Source of the DNA: Streptomyces sp. B1I3 | GTDB taxonomy: Bacteria > Actinomycetota > Actinomycetes > Streptomycetales > Streptomycetaceae | DNA: 64,000 nt | Direction of reading: 5' to 3' | Assembly (NCBI RefSeq): GCF_030816615.1 | Contig: NZ_JAUSYD010000001.1 | Span: 2,976,001-3,040,000 of the forward strand | Shown here: in pieces, positions 1 through 9,425 of the stretch | Position numbering within the stretch: position 1 is the first letter of the stretch | Layout of the letters: each line of letters opens with the position of its first letter | The notes under the pieces: model-generated | The model's input: the letters and a program-made list of their open reading frames with translations, nothing else | The model's database searches: none | What the model was told of the DNA's origin: nothing | Translations under genes and position numbers: made by a program

Positions 1-1436
1 GCCACGTACGTGGCCCGGGGCCCGATGACCCGCAGGATGCCCGCTTCGATCAGGGCCCGCGTCTCACGCAGCCGGACCAGGGGCGGCCCGGCGGCGAGGA
101 AGGCGCTGCGCGGTGCGTACCAGTCGACGAGACCGTCCCGGTGCGAGGCCGGGGTCAGGCCGCCGAAGTCGGCGAGCTCCCGGATGATCCAGCGCAGACT
201 GCGCAGGATGTCGAGACCGGCCTTGAGCGGCGAGTCCACGTTGCCGCGCTCCGACTCGCGCACGTCGGCGTCCAGCGCGGCGAGCAGTTCCTTGTCGAAC
301 GTGGCCCGGTCGGCGAACGTGCGGGCCGCGAACGGGAGGGCCAGGGTGTCGAAGTCGAGGCCGGGCAGGCCGGCCAGGCCGAAGTCCGCGGCGCACCGTG
401 CCAGGTCGGCGACGCGGGCGCCGCCCCCGGCCCGCACCCGCGCGGCGAACTCGTCGGCGGTGGCCGCTCCGGAGCGTTCGCGCAGCACGGTGGTGAAGTG
501 GACGAAGTCGACCTCCGCCGTCAGGCGGGGCAGCAGGTGCCGGTGGAAGTCGAGGCGTTCGTCGCCCGCAGCGGCGCGGACGAGTTCCTCGGTGAAGAAG
601 ACGGGCCGGTAGGCGAAGCCGGAGGGCTTCTGGTTACGGCCGCGTCCTGGTTGCGGGAAGCCGCTGCGCGATCCGGCGACGATGAACGGCTCGTCCCCGC
701 TCGGTGTGTAGACGAGACCGTCGCCCGACTCGGTGAACGTCCCACCGCGGCCGACCGTCAGGGCGGCCACCACGTCGTAGAAGGTGAGCCCCATCCCGAT
801 CACACCGACCTTGGTGCGCGGGGCGATGTCGGACAGCGGCATGTCCGCGGCCGAACCTCCGGGAACGAACCGCAGGCCGGGGTGGCTCTGCGCGAACCGC
901 TGCAGTTCGAGCAGGTGCCCCGAGAGACGGGGCCGCGCATGGCCCGTGACGATGGCGGCCTGGTCGGCGAGGATCTCCCGTCCGTCGTCGAGGGTCACGC
1001 GGTACCCCTCCCCCTCCTTGCACAGGTCGCCCACGGTGGCGACGACCCGGTGGAGGGTGACGGAGGACGGCAGTGCCCGCTCGATCGTGTCGAGCAGGAA
1101 GAGCAGGTACTGCCCGTACAGGCGGCGCGGGGCGTAGTCGTTGGCGTGCTCGCGCCCCGGGTCGGTCATGTCCCACCACTGGGCGAACGAGGGGCCGGCC
1201 CCCGGGCGGGCGGGGCCCGCGTCCGGCGGGCCGGAGAACGCGGTGATCTCGCCGGCGACCGTGTTCATCAGGTACCAGTCCGGCTGATCGGTGCGCCAGA
1301 CCTGTCCGCAACCGACCTGCACGGTGTCGATGAGGTGGATGTCGACCGGTTCGAGGGACTCGGACGCACGGGCGGCGAGCCGTTCCAGGATGCTCATGGC
1401 CCGGGGCCCGCCCCCGACGACAGCGATCGTGGTCAT
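1..1436 (-). CDS. FAD/NAD(P)-binding oxidoreductase, 3' end outside window
   Basis: The reading frame is open from an ATG at 1436 to the left edge, about 478 codons, so the C-terminus is missing. The N-terminus begins with a dinucleotide-binding motif (TIAVVGGGPRAMSILERL), and a second one near residue 215 (VGVIGMGLTFYDVVAAL) fits the two-Rossmann layout of NAD_binding_9 type flavoproteins related to N-hydroxylases and other NAD(P)H-dependent monooxygenases. The start overlaps the stop of the upstream chorismate mutase gene by ATGA, which makes it the last visible gene of the cluster operon. It is a candidate redox tailoring enzyme; the substrate cannot be read from the sequence. Confidence 0.8.
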   Translation of the reverse strand, partial: MTTIAVVGGGPRAMSILERLAARASESLEPVDIHLIDTVQVGCGQVWRTDQPDWYLMNTVAGEITAFSGPPDAGPARPGAGPSFAQWWDMTDPGREHANDYAPRRLYGQYLLFLLDTIERALPSSVTLHRVVATVGDLCKEGEGYRVTLDDGREILADQAAIVTGHARPRLSGHLLELQRFAQSHPGLRFVPGGSAADMPLSDIAPRTKVGVIGMGLTFYDVVAALTVGRGGTFTESGDGLVYTPSGDEPFIVAGSRSGFPQPGRGRNQKPSGFAYRPVFFTEELVRAAAGDERLDFHRHLLPRLTAEVDFVHFTTVLRERSGAATADEFAARVRAGGGARVADLARCAADFGLAGLPGLDFDTLALPFAARTFADRATFDKELLAALDADVRESERGNVDSPLKAGLDILRSLRWIIRELADFGGLTPASHRDGLVDWYAPRSAFLAAGPPLVRLRETRALIEAGILRVIGPRATYV

Positions 1437-1699
1437 CGTGCTCGCCTCGTGTTCCCACGGCACATCTCGAGTACCAGGCCCGCCAGTTGCGCGCCCCTGT
1501 CGCCGAGGCGGTCGGCATACCGTTGGACGATCCACTGCTCACGCTCGGAGGCGAGCCGATCGCCGCCCTCGCGCATCCGGGTCCGCTGGACCTGCAGGGA
1601 GAACGCCGTCCGCTGTTCCAGGAGCGAGATGATCCTCTCGTCGAGGACGTCGATCTCGGACCGCAGGTTCGCGATGGACTCCGTCGCTTCCACGCTCAT
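1433..1699 (-). CDS. AroQ-type chorismate mutase
   Basis: An 88-residue, all-helical protein of AroQ mini-mutase size that would convert chorismate to prephenate. By-eye alignment to the E. coli enzyme keeps Arg11 (in ANLRSEIDVLDERI), Arg28 (LLEQR), Arg51 and Glu52 (SEREQW), but the Lys39 position is Arg and the Ser84 and Gln88 positions differ. Activity may therefore be altered. Its start and stop overlap both neighbours by 4 nt (MFS upstream, flavoprotein downstream). Beside a BacA-like gene, its likely job is to supply prephenate to the cluster. Confidence 0.85.
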   Translation of the reverse strand: MSVEATESIANLRSEIDVLDERIISLLEQRTAFSLQVQRTRMREGGDRLASEREQWIVQRYADRLGDRGAQLAGLVLEMCRGNTRRAR

Positions 1700-2931
1700 A
1701 TCGCCTTTTCCTTCCGGGGGACAAGTGGCACGGCGACTGCCGAGGCGACGCCCGCGAAGAGCCACACGACGCTCCAGGACGACCAGCCGAGCAGCAGCGG
1801 TATGAACAGCGGGCTCACGAAGCCCATGGCGAACACCATGGTGTTCTCCAGGCCGAGTGCGGTGCCCGATCGGCCGGCACCCGCCATCGAGGCGATCTCG
1901 GTGTACGCCACGCCGTGCCAGGCGTTGGCGAACACGCCGCCGATCACCAGCGTGACGACGGCGACGGGTGACGAAGCCTGGGCGAGCAGCGCGGAGACAC
2001 CGAGCGCCACCGCGGACAGGACACCGATGATCCTGATCATCGGGCGCCGGTTGCCCCGCTTGTCGGTGTACCTGCCGCTCCAGATCCGGGCCGCACCGCC
2101 CCCGAACTGCACGATGCACATGGCGACCACGGCGGCGAGGACGCCGGCGTGCTCGACGTCGTGCAGGTAGATCGCGAGGAAGGTCACCACTCCGAACTGC
2201 GGCACGGTCAGCAGGGAGCTGGCCAGGGCCAGCCGCCAGACGTCCCCGCGCCGGAGCGGCGACCGGCTGTCGACCTGCACCGCCCCGGCGGGCGCCGTCG
2301 TCTCGGGCGGTTCGTGCAGCCAGCGCCAGGTGGCCGCGGCCGCCGCGAAGCACAGGCCCGCGAGGAGCAGGTAGACCGGCCGGAATCCTGAACTGCTGGC
2401 GAGGGCCGGGAGTACGGCGATGCCGATGGCTCCGCCCGCGGGCATCGCCGTCTGCCGGATACTCATGGCCAGGCCGCGCTGACCGTCCTGGAACCAGGTC
2501 ATCACCGCCCGGCCGGACGAGCCGTTGATGCTGCCTCCGAAGAGGCCCACGAGGAGCATCGCCGCCACGAGCAGTGCGAGCGGTGGTACGGAACCGTGGG
2601 CGGGCACCAGGACGACCCCCATCAGTGCCAGGACGGCGCCGGTGGAGAGCAGACCGAGCAGCAGGACACGACGTTCACCGAAGCGGTCCGTCCACACCCC
2701 CCAGAGGATCTCGGACGCGGCGATGCCCAGGTAGATCACGCCGATCACGAGACCGAGCTGGAAGTTGCTCAGGCCGTACGCGGAGCGCAGCTGGGGACCG
2801 GCCACCGGGAGCCCGGAGATCGCCGCGGAGAAGCTGGCCTGCGCCGCGACACCGATACCGAGGATCACCCAGCGGTGATTGGCACCTACGACGGAAGGAC
2901 GCTGTGCGGCCGTCGTCACGTCCCCGCTCAT
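1696..2931 (-). CDS. MFS transporter, likely exporter
   Basis: A 411-residue major facilitator protein with about 12 hydrophobic segments and an MFS loop after TM2 (ILWGVWTDRFGERR), plus a matching loop in the second half (WSGRYTDKRGNRR). The start MSGDVTTA overlaps the stop of ridA by ATGA, and its own stop overlaps the chorismate mutase start. In this operon it probably exports the product or gives self-resistance, as BacE does in the bacilysin system; that role is inferred from context. Confidence 0.85.
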   Translation of the reverse strand: MSGDVTTAAQRPSVVGANHRWVILGIGVAAQASFSAAISGLPVAGPQLRSAYGLSNFQLGLVIGVIYLGIAASEILWGVWTDRFGERRVLLLGLLSTGAVLALMGVVLVPAHGSVPPLALLVAAMLLVGLFGGSINGSSGRAVMTWFQDGQRGLAMSIRQTAMPAGGAIGIAVLPALASSSGFRPVYLLLAGLCFAAAAATWRWLHEPPETTAPAGAVQVDSRSPLRRGDVWRLALASSLLTVPQFGVVTFLAIYLHDVEHAGVLAAVVAMCIVQFGGGAARIWSGRYTDKRGNRRPMIRIIGVLSAVALGVSALLAQASSPVAVVTLVIGGVFANAWHGVAYTEIASMAGAGRSGTALGLENTMVFAMGFVSPLFIPLLLGWSSWSVVWLFAGVASAVAVPLVPRKEKAI

Positions 2932-3311
2932 GTGCCGACCACCGCCAGGACGTCGGCCTCGATCAGGAGCCCTCCCGGCAGGTGCACCCATACCGTCGTG
3001 CGGGCCGGCCGCACGTCGCCGAACACCTCGTCGAAGATCTCGTTCATCACGGCGAAGTCCTCTTCGCGGGCCAGGTAGAGCCTGACCATCAGGACGTCGG
3101 AGACGTCGGCGCCGGCTGTCCCGAGCAGTTCCTGGAGATGCGTGAACACGGCTCGGGCCTGTTCACGGATGCCCGGGACCGGACCTTCGAGCTGACCGGG
3201 AAGGAACGGGACCTGGCCCGAGACCGCGAGCAGCGGGCCTCGGCGGACCACCGGTGAATACCGTGCCGCCGGGGCCGGAGCACCGGGCGCGGAGAACGTT
3301 TGGCTGAGCAT
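2928..3311 (-). CDS. RidA family protein (enamine/imine deaminase type)
   Basis: 127 residues, the usual RidA/YjgF/UK114 length. The conserved C-terminal block PARTTVWVHLPGGLLIEADVLA carries the Arg that binds the carboxylate of imino acids in active RidA proteins. It follows AAAAGG five bases before the ATG and overlaps the MFS gene by 4 nt. RidA members often hydrolyse reactive imines made by PLP enzymes, which fits a cluster with an aminotransferase. A different reaction on a pathway intermediate is also possible. Confidence 0.85.
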   Translation of the reverse strand: MLSQTFSAPGAPAPAARYSPVVRRGPLLAVSGQVPFLPGQLEGPVPGIREQARAVFTHLQELLGTAGADVSDVLMVRLYLAREEDFAVMNEIFDEVFGDVRPARTTVWVHLPGGLLIEADVLAVVGT

Positions 3312-3619
3312 GAATACCTTTTCCGAATGGAATGTGAGGGGTGGGCGCGCACGACGGCGGTACGCCGGTACCGCTGGGCGCGATCCCGGACGGGCGTCCA
3401 GGGTCTTTCGTCGGGTTCGGACCGGATGAGGGAGCCGGGTGCGCAGGCGCGGTGCCGGGGCACACGAGCACAGCGGCTCCGGGTGAGGGGCCCTGGCGCC
3501 CGGGTCAGGTCAGGTCGGGTCAGGGAGCGGGCGCCGGTGCCACGCCTCGTCCGGGGTGAGCGGCGCCCGCAAGGCACTGCGGCCGATCCGGCCGCATCCG
3601 CCGGTGCCGGCCTCGACGG
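3312..3619. other. Gap between leuD-like and ridA genes
   Basis: This 308-base stretch is the only long break in the cluster. It holds a palindrome at 3357-3374 but no convincing gene. It probably carries a separate promoter for ridA and the three genes after it. Confidence 0.5.
3357..3374. promoter_or_regulatory. Inverted repeat upstream of ridA
   Basis: GCGGTAC and GTACCGC are perfect 7-base arms separated by GCCG, about 46 bases upstream of the ridA ATG. The position suits an operator; no regulator gene is visible in this part of the cluster. Confidence 0.35.
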
Positions 3620-4192
3620 TCACAGAGCGCGTGTCTTCGCCTCGTACTCCTCGATCTCGGGGAGGTGGGCCAGTGTCTCGGCGATCCGGTCACCCGGCTC
3701 GAGCAGCCGTCGCCGCAGCGGCTCGTCGATGCGGAAGGGGCTCGTCACGGCACCGCAGCTGAGCTGCAGCGTGGCCAGGTCGACCGTGACGGCCTGCCAT
3801 GGGTCGGCCTCGATCTCCGCCCACAGCCGTTCGATCACGTCGTGGTCGACCTCGGCCGTCCACAGACCCCGGGTCGTGGCGTTGCCCCGGAAGATGTCGC
3901 CGAACCGGTGGGCGACGACCACCTGGAAGCCCGCGCTCTGCAGTGCCCAGACGGCCGACTCCCGCGATGATCCGGTTCCGAAGTCGCGGCCCGCGACGAG
4001 GACCGTCGCCCCCTGGTACTGGGGCTGGTTGAGGACGAACGCGGGATCGCTCCGCCAGTCCGCGAGCAGGATGTTCGTGAAGCCGTCCGGCCGGTAGTAC
4101 GGGACGAACCGGGCCGGCGCGAGCTGGTCGGTGTCGACGTCGTCGCGCCGCAGCGGGACCGCGGTTCCGGTGCGGATGACGGGCTCGCTCAC
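3620..4192 (-). CDS. LeuD-like isopropylmalate isomerase small subunit homolog
   Basis: 190 residues, normal LeuD size. It shows the swivel-domain signatures [13 protein letters not shown] and [13 protein letters not shown]. Canonical LeuD has GSSREHA, so His is replaced by Ser here, which may reflect a changed substrate. Its ATG overlaps the leuC-like stop by 4 nt, as expected for partner subunits. Sited inside a specialised cluster, it probably isomerises an extended 2-alkylmalate made by the nearby LeuA-like enzyme rather than serving leucine synthesis. Confidence 0.9.
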   Translation of the reverse strand: MSEPVIRTGTAVPLRRDDVDTDQLAPARFVPYYRPDGFTNILLADWRSDPAFVLNQPQYQGATVLVAGRDFGTGSSRESAVWALQSAGFQVVVAHRFGDIFRGNATTRGLWTAEVDHDVIERLWAEIEADPWQAVTVDLATLQLSCGAVTSPFRIDEPLRRRLLEPGDRIAETLAHLPEIEEYEAKTRAL

Positions 4193-5586
4193 AGGTCCTC
4201 CGGTGTCGTGAAGCGGCCGGACACCGCGGTGGCGGCCGCGACCCGGGGCGAGACGAGGTGGGTCCTGGACTGTTTGCCCTGGCGCCCCTCGAAGTTGCGG
4301 TTGCTGGTGGACGCGGCGCGCTCACCCGGTGCCAGCCGGTCCTCGTTGAGCGCGCAGCACATCGAGCAGCCCGCTCCGGCGCGGAAGTCCGCACCGGCCG
4401 TGTCGAACACCTTGTCCAGGCCCTCGCTCACGGCCTGGCGCCGCACGGCCGCGGAGCCCGGCACGATCAGCATGCGTACGCCTTCGGCGACCCGGCGCCC
4501 CTCGAGGACGGACGCCGCCTCGCGCAGGTCCTCGATCCGGCCGTTGGTGCACGAGCCGAGGAAGACCGTGCTCACCTCGAGGTCCCGCACCGCCTGGCCC
4601 GGGCGCAGGCCCATGTAGTCCATGGACCGCTCGGCCGAGGCCCAGTCCTCGCCGGCGGCGAAGTCCGCCCGGGTCGGGACCCGTCCGTCGATGAGCAGGT
4701 TCTGTGCGGGATTGGTTCCCCAGGAGACCCTGGGACCGACGTGTGCGGCGTCGATGTGCACGACGTCGTCGAACCGGGCGTCGTCGTCGCTGCGCATCTC
4801 ACGCCACCGCGCCTCGGTGGCGGAGAAGTCCTCGTCCCCGCCCAGGGCCGTGACCCGCGAACGCAGGTAGTCGATCGTCACGTCGTCGGCCGCCACCAGG
4901 CCGGCCCGGGAGCCGGCCTCGATGCTCATGTTGCAGAGCGTCATCCGGCCTTCCATGGACAGACGGCGGATGGCCTCGCCCCGGTACTCGATGACGCTGC
5001 CCTGGCCGCCCCCGGTGCCGATCTGGGCGATCAGCGCCAGTGCGAGGTCCTTGGCCGTGGCACCGTCCGGCAGCACGCCGGAGACCTCGACGGCGAGGTC
5101 CTTCGGCCGGTGCACGGGAAGGGTCTGGGTGGCGAGCACGTGCTCGACCTGGCCGGTCCCGATACCGAACGCGAGCACACCCAGGGCGCCGAGCGTCGAG
5201 GTGTGCGAGTCGCAGCAGACGATCGTCATGCCGGGCCGCGCGAGCCCCAGTTCGGGGACGATGACGTGCACGATCCCCTGGTCGGCGTCGCCCAGCCGGT
5301 GCAGCTGGATGTCGAACTCGGCGCAGTTGGCGCGGATCAGTTCACGCTGCCGCCGCCCGGCCAGGTCCTCGAGCGCACCGTCCCTGGTCGGAGTGTTGTG
5401 GTCCTCGACCGCGAGCGTGCGGTCGGGGCGCCGGACGGTCCTGCCCGACGCCCTCAGATCGTCGAAGGCCCGTGGGGTGTTGACCTCGTGCAGGACGTGC
5501 AGGTCCACGTAGAGCAGATCGGCGCCGTCGTCGAGGGGCCGCACGACATGGTTCGACCAGATCTTCTCGGCGAGAGTCCTTCCCAT
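4189..5586 (-). CDS. LeuC-like isopropylmalate isomerase large subunit homolog
   Basis: 465 residues, full-length aconitase-type subunit. Iron-sulfur cluster cysteines lie in [10 protein letters not shown] and [14 protein letters not shown], and the [12 protein letters not shown] segment is typical of the family. The ATG at 5586 lies one base after the stop of the BacA-like gene, so it is translated in line with it, and it is coupled to leuD by ATGA. Family knowledge gives dehydration/rehydration of 2-alkylmalates; use in chain extension of an aromatic-pathway keto acid is inferred. Confidence 0.92.
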   Translation of the reverse strand: MGRTLAEKIWSNHVVRPLDDGADLLYVDLHVLHEVNTPRAFDDLRASGRTVRRPDRTLAVEDHNTPTRDGALEDLAGRRQRELIRANCAEFDIQLHRLGDADQGIVHVIVPELGLARPGMTIVCCDSHTSTLGALGVLAFGIGTGQVEHVLATQTLPVHRPKDLAVEVSGVLPDGATAKDLALALIAQIGTGGGQGSVIEYRGEAIRRLSMEGRMTLCNMSIEAGSRAGLVAADDVTIDYLRSRVTALGGDEDFSATEARWREMRSDDDARFDDVVHIDAAHVGPRVSWGTNPAQNLLIDGRVPTRADFAAGEDWASAERSMDYMGLRPGQAVRDLEVSTVFLGSCTNGRIEDLREAASVLEGRRVAEGVRMLIVPGSAAVRRQAVSEGLDKVFDTAGADFRAGAGCSMCCALNEDRLAPGERAASTSNRNFEGRQGKQSRTHLVSPRVAAATAVSGRFTTPEDL

Positions 5587-5587
5587 G

Positions 5588-6250
5588 TCAGGCCGCCACG
5601 GGGTCGGTGGCGTGGGCAAGGCTGAAGACGGACCAGAGCATGTCGATGGGCCGGGTCCCCGAGATGAAAGTCAGCCCGTACCGTTCGGCCGAGGGCTGGG
5701 TGGTGAGGGCCGCGTCCACCCGTCCCGAACGGGCCGCGAGCGCGGCCGCGCTGGTCGAATCCGCCAGCACCACCTCCTTGACGCTCAGCTCCTTCGGCAG
5801 CAGCTGCTCGATCAGGGGGGTCGGCGCCGGGTGGCTCGCGATCCGGACCGGTCCGGTCAGCGTGGTGCCGGTCGGCACCGCGATGCCGTACTGAGGGGTC
5901 TGGTAGTGGTACGCGCCGACCAGGCTGAGCGTCGTGTCCATGTAGAACTCGGAGACGTTGGCATAGGCGTTGGCGACCACCAGCAGGTCGGCCGTGCCCT
6001 GGATCACCGCTCTGGACGCCATCTCGTAGCTGTGGAACAGCTCGGGGGTCTCCTTGACGGCCACGCCGGGGAGCCGTTTGATGAGGTGCTGGGCCGCCAG
6101 CTCGCTGCTCGTGCCGGCCGGGCCCAGCGTGGCCACCTTCCACCCCTTGGCCGTGGTGGGCAGCGATATGTCCAGGAACCTCTGGTCTATTGATTGCTGC
6201 ACTGCTTTTCCTTCCCCCTGTGCCTCTGCGGACCAGTCGTGCGGAGTCAT
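5588..6250 (-). CDS. BacA-like prephenate decarboxylase homolog
   Basis: 220 residues with a prephenate dehydratase-like fold. The blocks [59 protein letters not shown] and [10 protein letters not shown] match BacA of the bacilysin pathway from memory. The TRF catalytic motif of true prephenate dehydratases is absent, as in BacA, AerD and SalX, which decarboxylate prephenate without aromatisation to dihydro-4-hydroxyphenylpyruvate. Its ATG overlaps the aminotransferase stop (ATGA). Regiochemistry cannot be predicted from sequence alone. Confidence 0.82.
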   Translation of the reverse strand: MTPHDWSAEAQGEGKAVQQSIDQRFLDISLPTTAKGWKVATLGPAGTSSELAAQHLIKRLPGVAVKETPELFHSYEMASRAVIQGTADLLVVANAYANVSEFYMDTTLSLVGAYHYQTPQYGIAVPTGTTLTGPVRIASHPAPTPLIEQLLPKELSVKEVVLADSTSAAALAARSGRVDAALTTQPSAERYGLTFISGTRPIDMLWSVFSLAHATDPVAA

Positions 6251-7200
6251 GCGGAACGGACGGGCGTGAGCCACGAGGCGTAGGCGGGGCGCCGGCCCCG
6301 GACCACCTCGTCGTAGACGTCGCGGAGTCGGGAGGTCACGGCACCCGCCCGGCCCGTGCCGACCTCCCGGTGGTCGATCGATGTCACCGCACAGATCTCG
6401 ACACCCGTGCCGGTGGTGAACACTTCCTGGGCCTGCGCCAGCTCCTCCACGGCCACCGGCCGTTCCTCCACCGTGATGCCGAATTCGCGCGCGAGCAGCT
6501 CGATGGCGCTCGCCCGGGTGATGCCGGGCAGGATGTCGGCGGTCACCGGTGGTGTCGCGACGCTTCCGTCCCGGCCGACGACGAAGACGTTGGACGTGCT
6601 CGCCTCGGTGAGGTTGCCGTCGAGGCCGAGCATCAGCGCGTCGTCGCACCCGTCGGCATGGGCCTCCTCGACGGCCAGGGCGTTGTTGACGTAGGTACCC
6701 GTGACCTTCGCCGCCGACGGGATGCTCACGGACGGCACCCGGCGCACCGTGCTCACCTTGCAGCGCAGGCCTTCGCTCGGGACGTAGGAGCCCATCTTCA
6801 CCGTGGTCACGGTGAACTGCCCGGAGACCCCGCTCAGCTTGACCCCGAACGGTGTGCCGGGCTCCAGCGCGAGCTTGTAGGCGAGAGGGCGGATGTAGGT
6901 GTCGCCGCCGCTGCCGTTACGCCGCAGCAGGTCGAGCACGATCTCGGTCAGACCGTCCACGTCGCACGGAAGCTGGAGCCGCAGGGTCGCGGCGGACCGC
7001 TCCAGGCGCTCCAGGTGCTCCCGGAGCCGGAAGACCGCCGGGCCGGACGCGCCTTCCTGCGCGTAGGCGCGGATGCCCTCGAAGACGCCGGTGCCGTAGT
7101 GCAGGGCCTGCGTGCTCAGAGGCAGCCTGACGGCGCCGGCCTCGACGAAAGCGCCGTTGTGGTACGCGTACGGGGGCGCCGCCACCGCGGTCGTGGTCAT
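6247..7200 (-). CDS. Branched-chain aminotransferase-like (PLP fold type IV)
   Basis: 317 residues with IlvE-type blocks: LHYGTGVFEGIRAY near residue 33, the region of the PLP lysine around SAAKVTGTYVNNALA, and the phosphate-binding LTEASTSNVFVV. It would transaminate a 2-oxo acid with glutamate. It overlaps the PaaK-type gene upstream and the BacA-like gene downstream by 4 nt each. A dedicated copy here suggests it aminates the pathway keto acid, as BacF does in bacilysin synthesis, perhaps after chain extension. Confidence 0.9.
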   Translation of the reverse strand: MTTTAVAAPPYAYHNGAFVEAGAVRLPLSTQALHYGTGVFEGIRAYAQEGASGPAVFRLREHLERLERSAATLRLQLPCDVDGLTEIVLDLLRRNGSGGDTYIRPLAYKLALEPGTPFGVKLSGVSGQFTVTTVKMGSYVPSEGLRCKVSTVRRVPSVSIPSAAKVTGTYVNNALAVEEAHADGCDDALMLGLDGNLTEASTSNVFVVGRDGSVATPPVTADILPGITRASAIELLAREFGITVEERPVAVEELAQAQEVFTTGTGVEICAVTSIDHREVGTGRAGAVTSRLRDVYDEVVRGRRPAYASWLTPVRSA

Positions 7201-8612
7201 CGCGCGTCACGTCCCGTGGCGATCGCCAGCGCGGCCAGGCGCTCGGGCTCGGGCTCGCTGCCCCGCCGGTCGTGGATGCGCGCGGCCTTCCAGCTCACCA
7301 TGGCGCCCGTGCTGGTGATGGCGTCCATGGAGCCGAGCACGACCTCGCAGCGGACGCCGAAGGCGTCGGCGACGGCCCGCCGGATCAGCTCGCGGTCGAG
7401 GCGCAGCCCCGCCGCCGCGTCCGTCGGCTCGAGGTTGACCGTGACGAGGTCCTGCCCGTCCACCTCGTCGATGAGCAGGAAGTAGTCGATGACACCGCGG
7501 ATGTGGGTGAACAGCGTCTGCTCCAGGTCGTAGGCGGTCACCCGCCGACCGCCCAGGTGCAGCGCGTCCCGAACCCTGCCGATCGGCTGCAGGACCTCGT
7601 GGACCGAATCGGCCTGCGCGGAGAGCCGGACCATGTCACCGGTGCGGTAGCGCACCAGCGGCTTGGCTCCCTGGTACAGGTGCGTGACGACGAGCTCGCC
7701 CTCCCGCACCCCGCTCACCGCCTCGACGGCCTGCCCCGTGTCGGGGTCGACCACCTCGAAGTAGTTGTTCAACGGCACCGTGTGCAGCCGGCCGTCCGCA
7801 TGGCAGGCCGCCATGATCGACGCTTCCTGCGAGGCGTACATGCAGTTGTAGACGGAGGCCGACCACAGTGCGCCCAGGTTCTCGAGCATGGCCGGCGAGG
7901 TCAGCTCGCCGAGGGTGAGGATCAGCCGGACACCCAGGCGGGAGTGCAGGTCGATGCCGGCCTCACGCGCCGCCTTGGCCAGCGAGATGGCCATGCCGGG
8001 GGTGCAGACGAGTGCGGTCACCCCGAGCTTCTCGAGCAGGGCCAGCGCACGCGGGAACCCGACGACCGGCGAGTGCGGCCACATCTTGACCACGGTGTGG
8101 CCCAGGTTGCGCAGTACGTCGCCGAAGGTGTCACCGGTCGAGTGGAGTTCGGTCGGCCCCATCACCGCGACCACGTGGCGCTCGCCGTGCTGGGCGAAGA
8201 TGTCCTCGTACGCGAGCGTGAGGGCGGTGTTGTTGACGATGGAGTCGTGCTCGTCGCGGGGGCACGGGGTGGCGCGGCCGGTCGTCCCGGTCGTCTCGTA
8301 GAAGACCCAGGCCTTGTCGAGCGGCTGCGACATGACGTCGAACAACTCCGCGCGCAGGTCGTCCTTGGTCGTGAACGGCACCGCGGCGAGTTCCTGCGGG
8401 CTGATCGGCCCGGACGGGGCGAGGGCGACATCGCGCAACCGGTCGCGGTAGAAGGCGGAGTTGGCGCGGACGTAACGGATGGTCTCCGCGGCCCGCTCCA
8501 TCTGCAGCGCGTGCAGGTCGCCGGTCGACCAGCCTCCCTTGTGGAGCTGCTGGTGCTCCGTGAGCGCCGTGCGGGCGAAGGCCTCGAGTTCCGGCCTGAA
8601 GAGGGTGAACAC
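7197..8612 (-). CDS. PaaK-type adenylate-forming enzyme (phenylacetate-CoA ligase family)
   Basis: 471 residues resembling phenylacetate-CoA ligase/CapK proteins. The nucleotide-binding motif is ETTGTTGRATP near residue 110, the second adenylate block is around VYNCMYASQE, and LVRYRTGDMVRL plus GRVRDALHLGG mark the hinge. Stand-alone members activate aryl or amino acids as adenylates or CoA thioesters. It sits 40 bases after the DUF2000 gene and overlaps the aminotransferase gene. It may activate the cluster's amino acid or a partner acid; substrate unknown. Confidence 0.85.
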   Translation of the reverse strand: MFTLFRPELEAFARTALTEHQQLHKGGWSTGDLHALQMERAAETIRYVRANSAFYRDRLRDVALAPSGPISPQELAAVPFTTKDDLRAELFDVMSQPLDKAWVFYETTGTTGRATPCPRDEHDSIVNNTALTLAYEDIFAQHGERHVVAVMGPTELHSTGDTFGDVLRNLGHTVVKMWPHSPVVGFPRALALLEKLGVTALVCTPGMAISLAKAAREAGIDLHSRLGVRLILTLGELTSPAMLENLGALWSASVYNCMYASQEASIMAACHADGRLHTVPLNNYFEVVDPDTGQAVEAVSGVREGELVVTHLYQGAKPLVRYRTGDMVRLSAQADSVHEVLQPIGRVRDALHLGGRRVTAYDLEQTLFTHIRGVIDYFLLIDEVDGQDLVTVNLEPTDAAAGLRLDRELIRRAVADAFGVRCEVVLGSMDAITSTGAMVSWKAARIHDRRGSEPEPERLAALAIATGRDAR

Positions 8613-8652
8613 CGCTGTCCTTTCGGTATGTCGTGGCTGGGGTCTGCGGGTG

Positions 8653-9087
8653 TCAGCGCATCAGCGGGAGGCTGCCGACGATCTTGTTGACCTGCTTCCG
8701 GGGCCCGAACATGGCCACCCCGGCGAAGTCGAGGTCCTGCGTCGCCGTGCCGGACATCCGGTCGGTGTACTCGTCGTACGTGCGGCAGGACTGCGCCAGT
8801 GAACTGAAGCCGGCCCGGACGACGTCGCCGTGCCCGGCCAGCTCCCAGATCTCCCGGAGCCGGTCGTTCGAGGCGGTGAGCACGGGCACCGGGATCAGGA
8901 CGATCCCCGGATGCACCGTGCCGTCGGCGTCCTTGACGTCCGGCCCGATCAGGCCGGGCACCCGGTGTCCCAGGGTCATCGTGAGGACGGAGGCCGCGTT
9001 GGCCCGCAGCCCCGGAGGGAGCTCGTCGCTCACCACCACGGCGCACTTGCCGCCGGTGATCTCCGGGGTCATGAAGGCGTTGCTCAC
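8653..9087 (-). CDS. DUF2000 family protein
   Basis: 144 residues. The region KCAVVVSDELPPGLRANAASVLTMTLG with later ILIPVPVLTAS is the pattern I associate with DUF2000, a family of unknown function. It starts inside the stop of the Dabb gene (ATGA overlap), so it belongs to the operon. There is no signal peptide or membrane segment. No reaction can be assigned. Confidence 0.7.
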   Translation of the reverse strand: MSNAFMTPEITGGKCAVVVSDELPPGLRANAASVLTMTLGHRVPGLIGPDVKDADGTVHPGIVLIPVPVLTASNDRLREIWELAGHGDVVRAGFSSLAQSCRTYDEYTDRMSGTATQDLDFAGVAMFGPRKQVNKIVGSLPLMR

Positions 9088-9410
9088 CGGGCCGGCTCAC
9101 CGAGCAGGGCGTCCTCGGTGTCGTCGAGGTCGACCACCACCCACGTGCTCAGCTCTTTCCAGGCCCGGACTCCCCGCTGGTGGTCGGGGTGGGTCTGGTA
9201 CCGCTCGAGCGCGTCCCGGTCCGCGAACCGGCCGATCACGGCGAAGTCATGGGCGACCTCACGGACCGTGGTGTTGCGCCCGGCCGTCCAGGACTCGATG
9301 TCGGGGATGTGCTGCGGATGCGCGCGTGAGATGCTCTCGGCCTCGACGGCCCGGGGGTCCGCCCAGGTGATGCCCGGCAGGAACCGGAAGCAGACGATGT
9401 GGCTGATCAC
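9084..9410 (-). CDS. Dabb-family (stress-responsive alpha/beta barrel) protein
   Basis: 108 residues with a GTG start. The opening ISHIVCFRFLPG, and HDFAVIGRFADRDALERYQTHPDHQ, are typical of small dimeric alpha/beta-barrel (Dabb) proteins. Some relatives are cyclases or aldol-type enzymes (e.g. olivetolic acid cyclase), others are stress proteins. It lies 15 bases after the leuA-like stop and overlaps the DUF2000 gene. A role in shaping or cyclising an intermediate is possible but inferred. Confidence 0.75.
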   Translation of the reverse strand: MISHIVCFRFLPGITWADPRAVEAESISRAHPQHIPDIESWTAGRNTTVREVAHDFAVIGRFADRDALERYQTHPDHQRGVRAWKELSTWVVVDLDDTEDALLGEPAR

Positions 9411-9425
9411 GTCGTGTTCCCCCGG

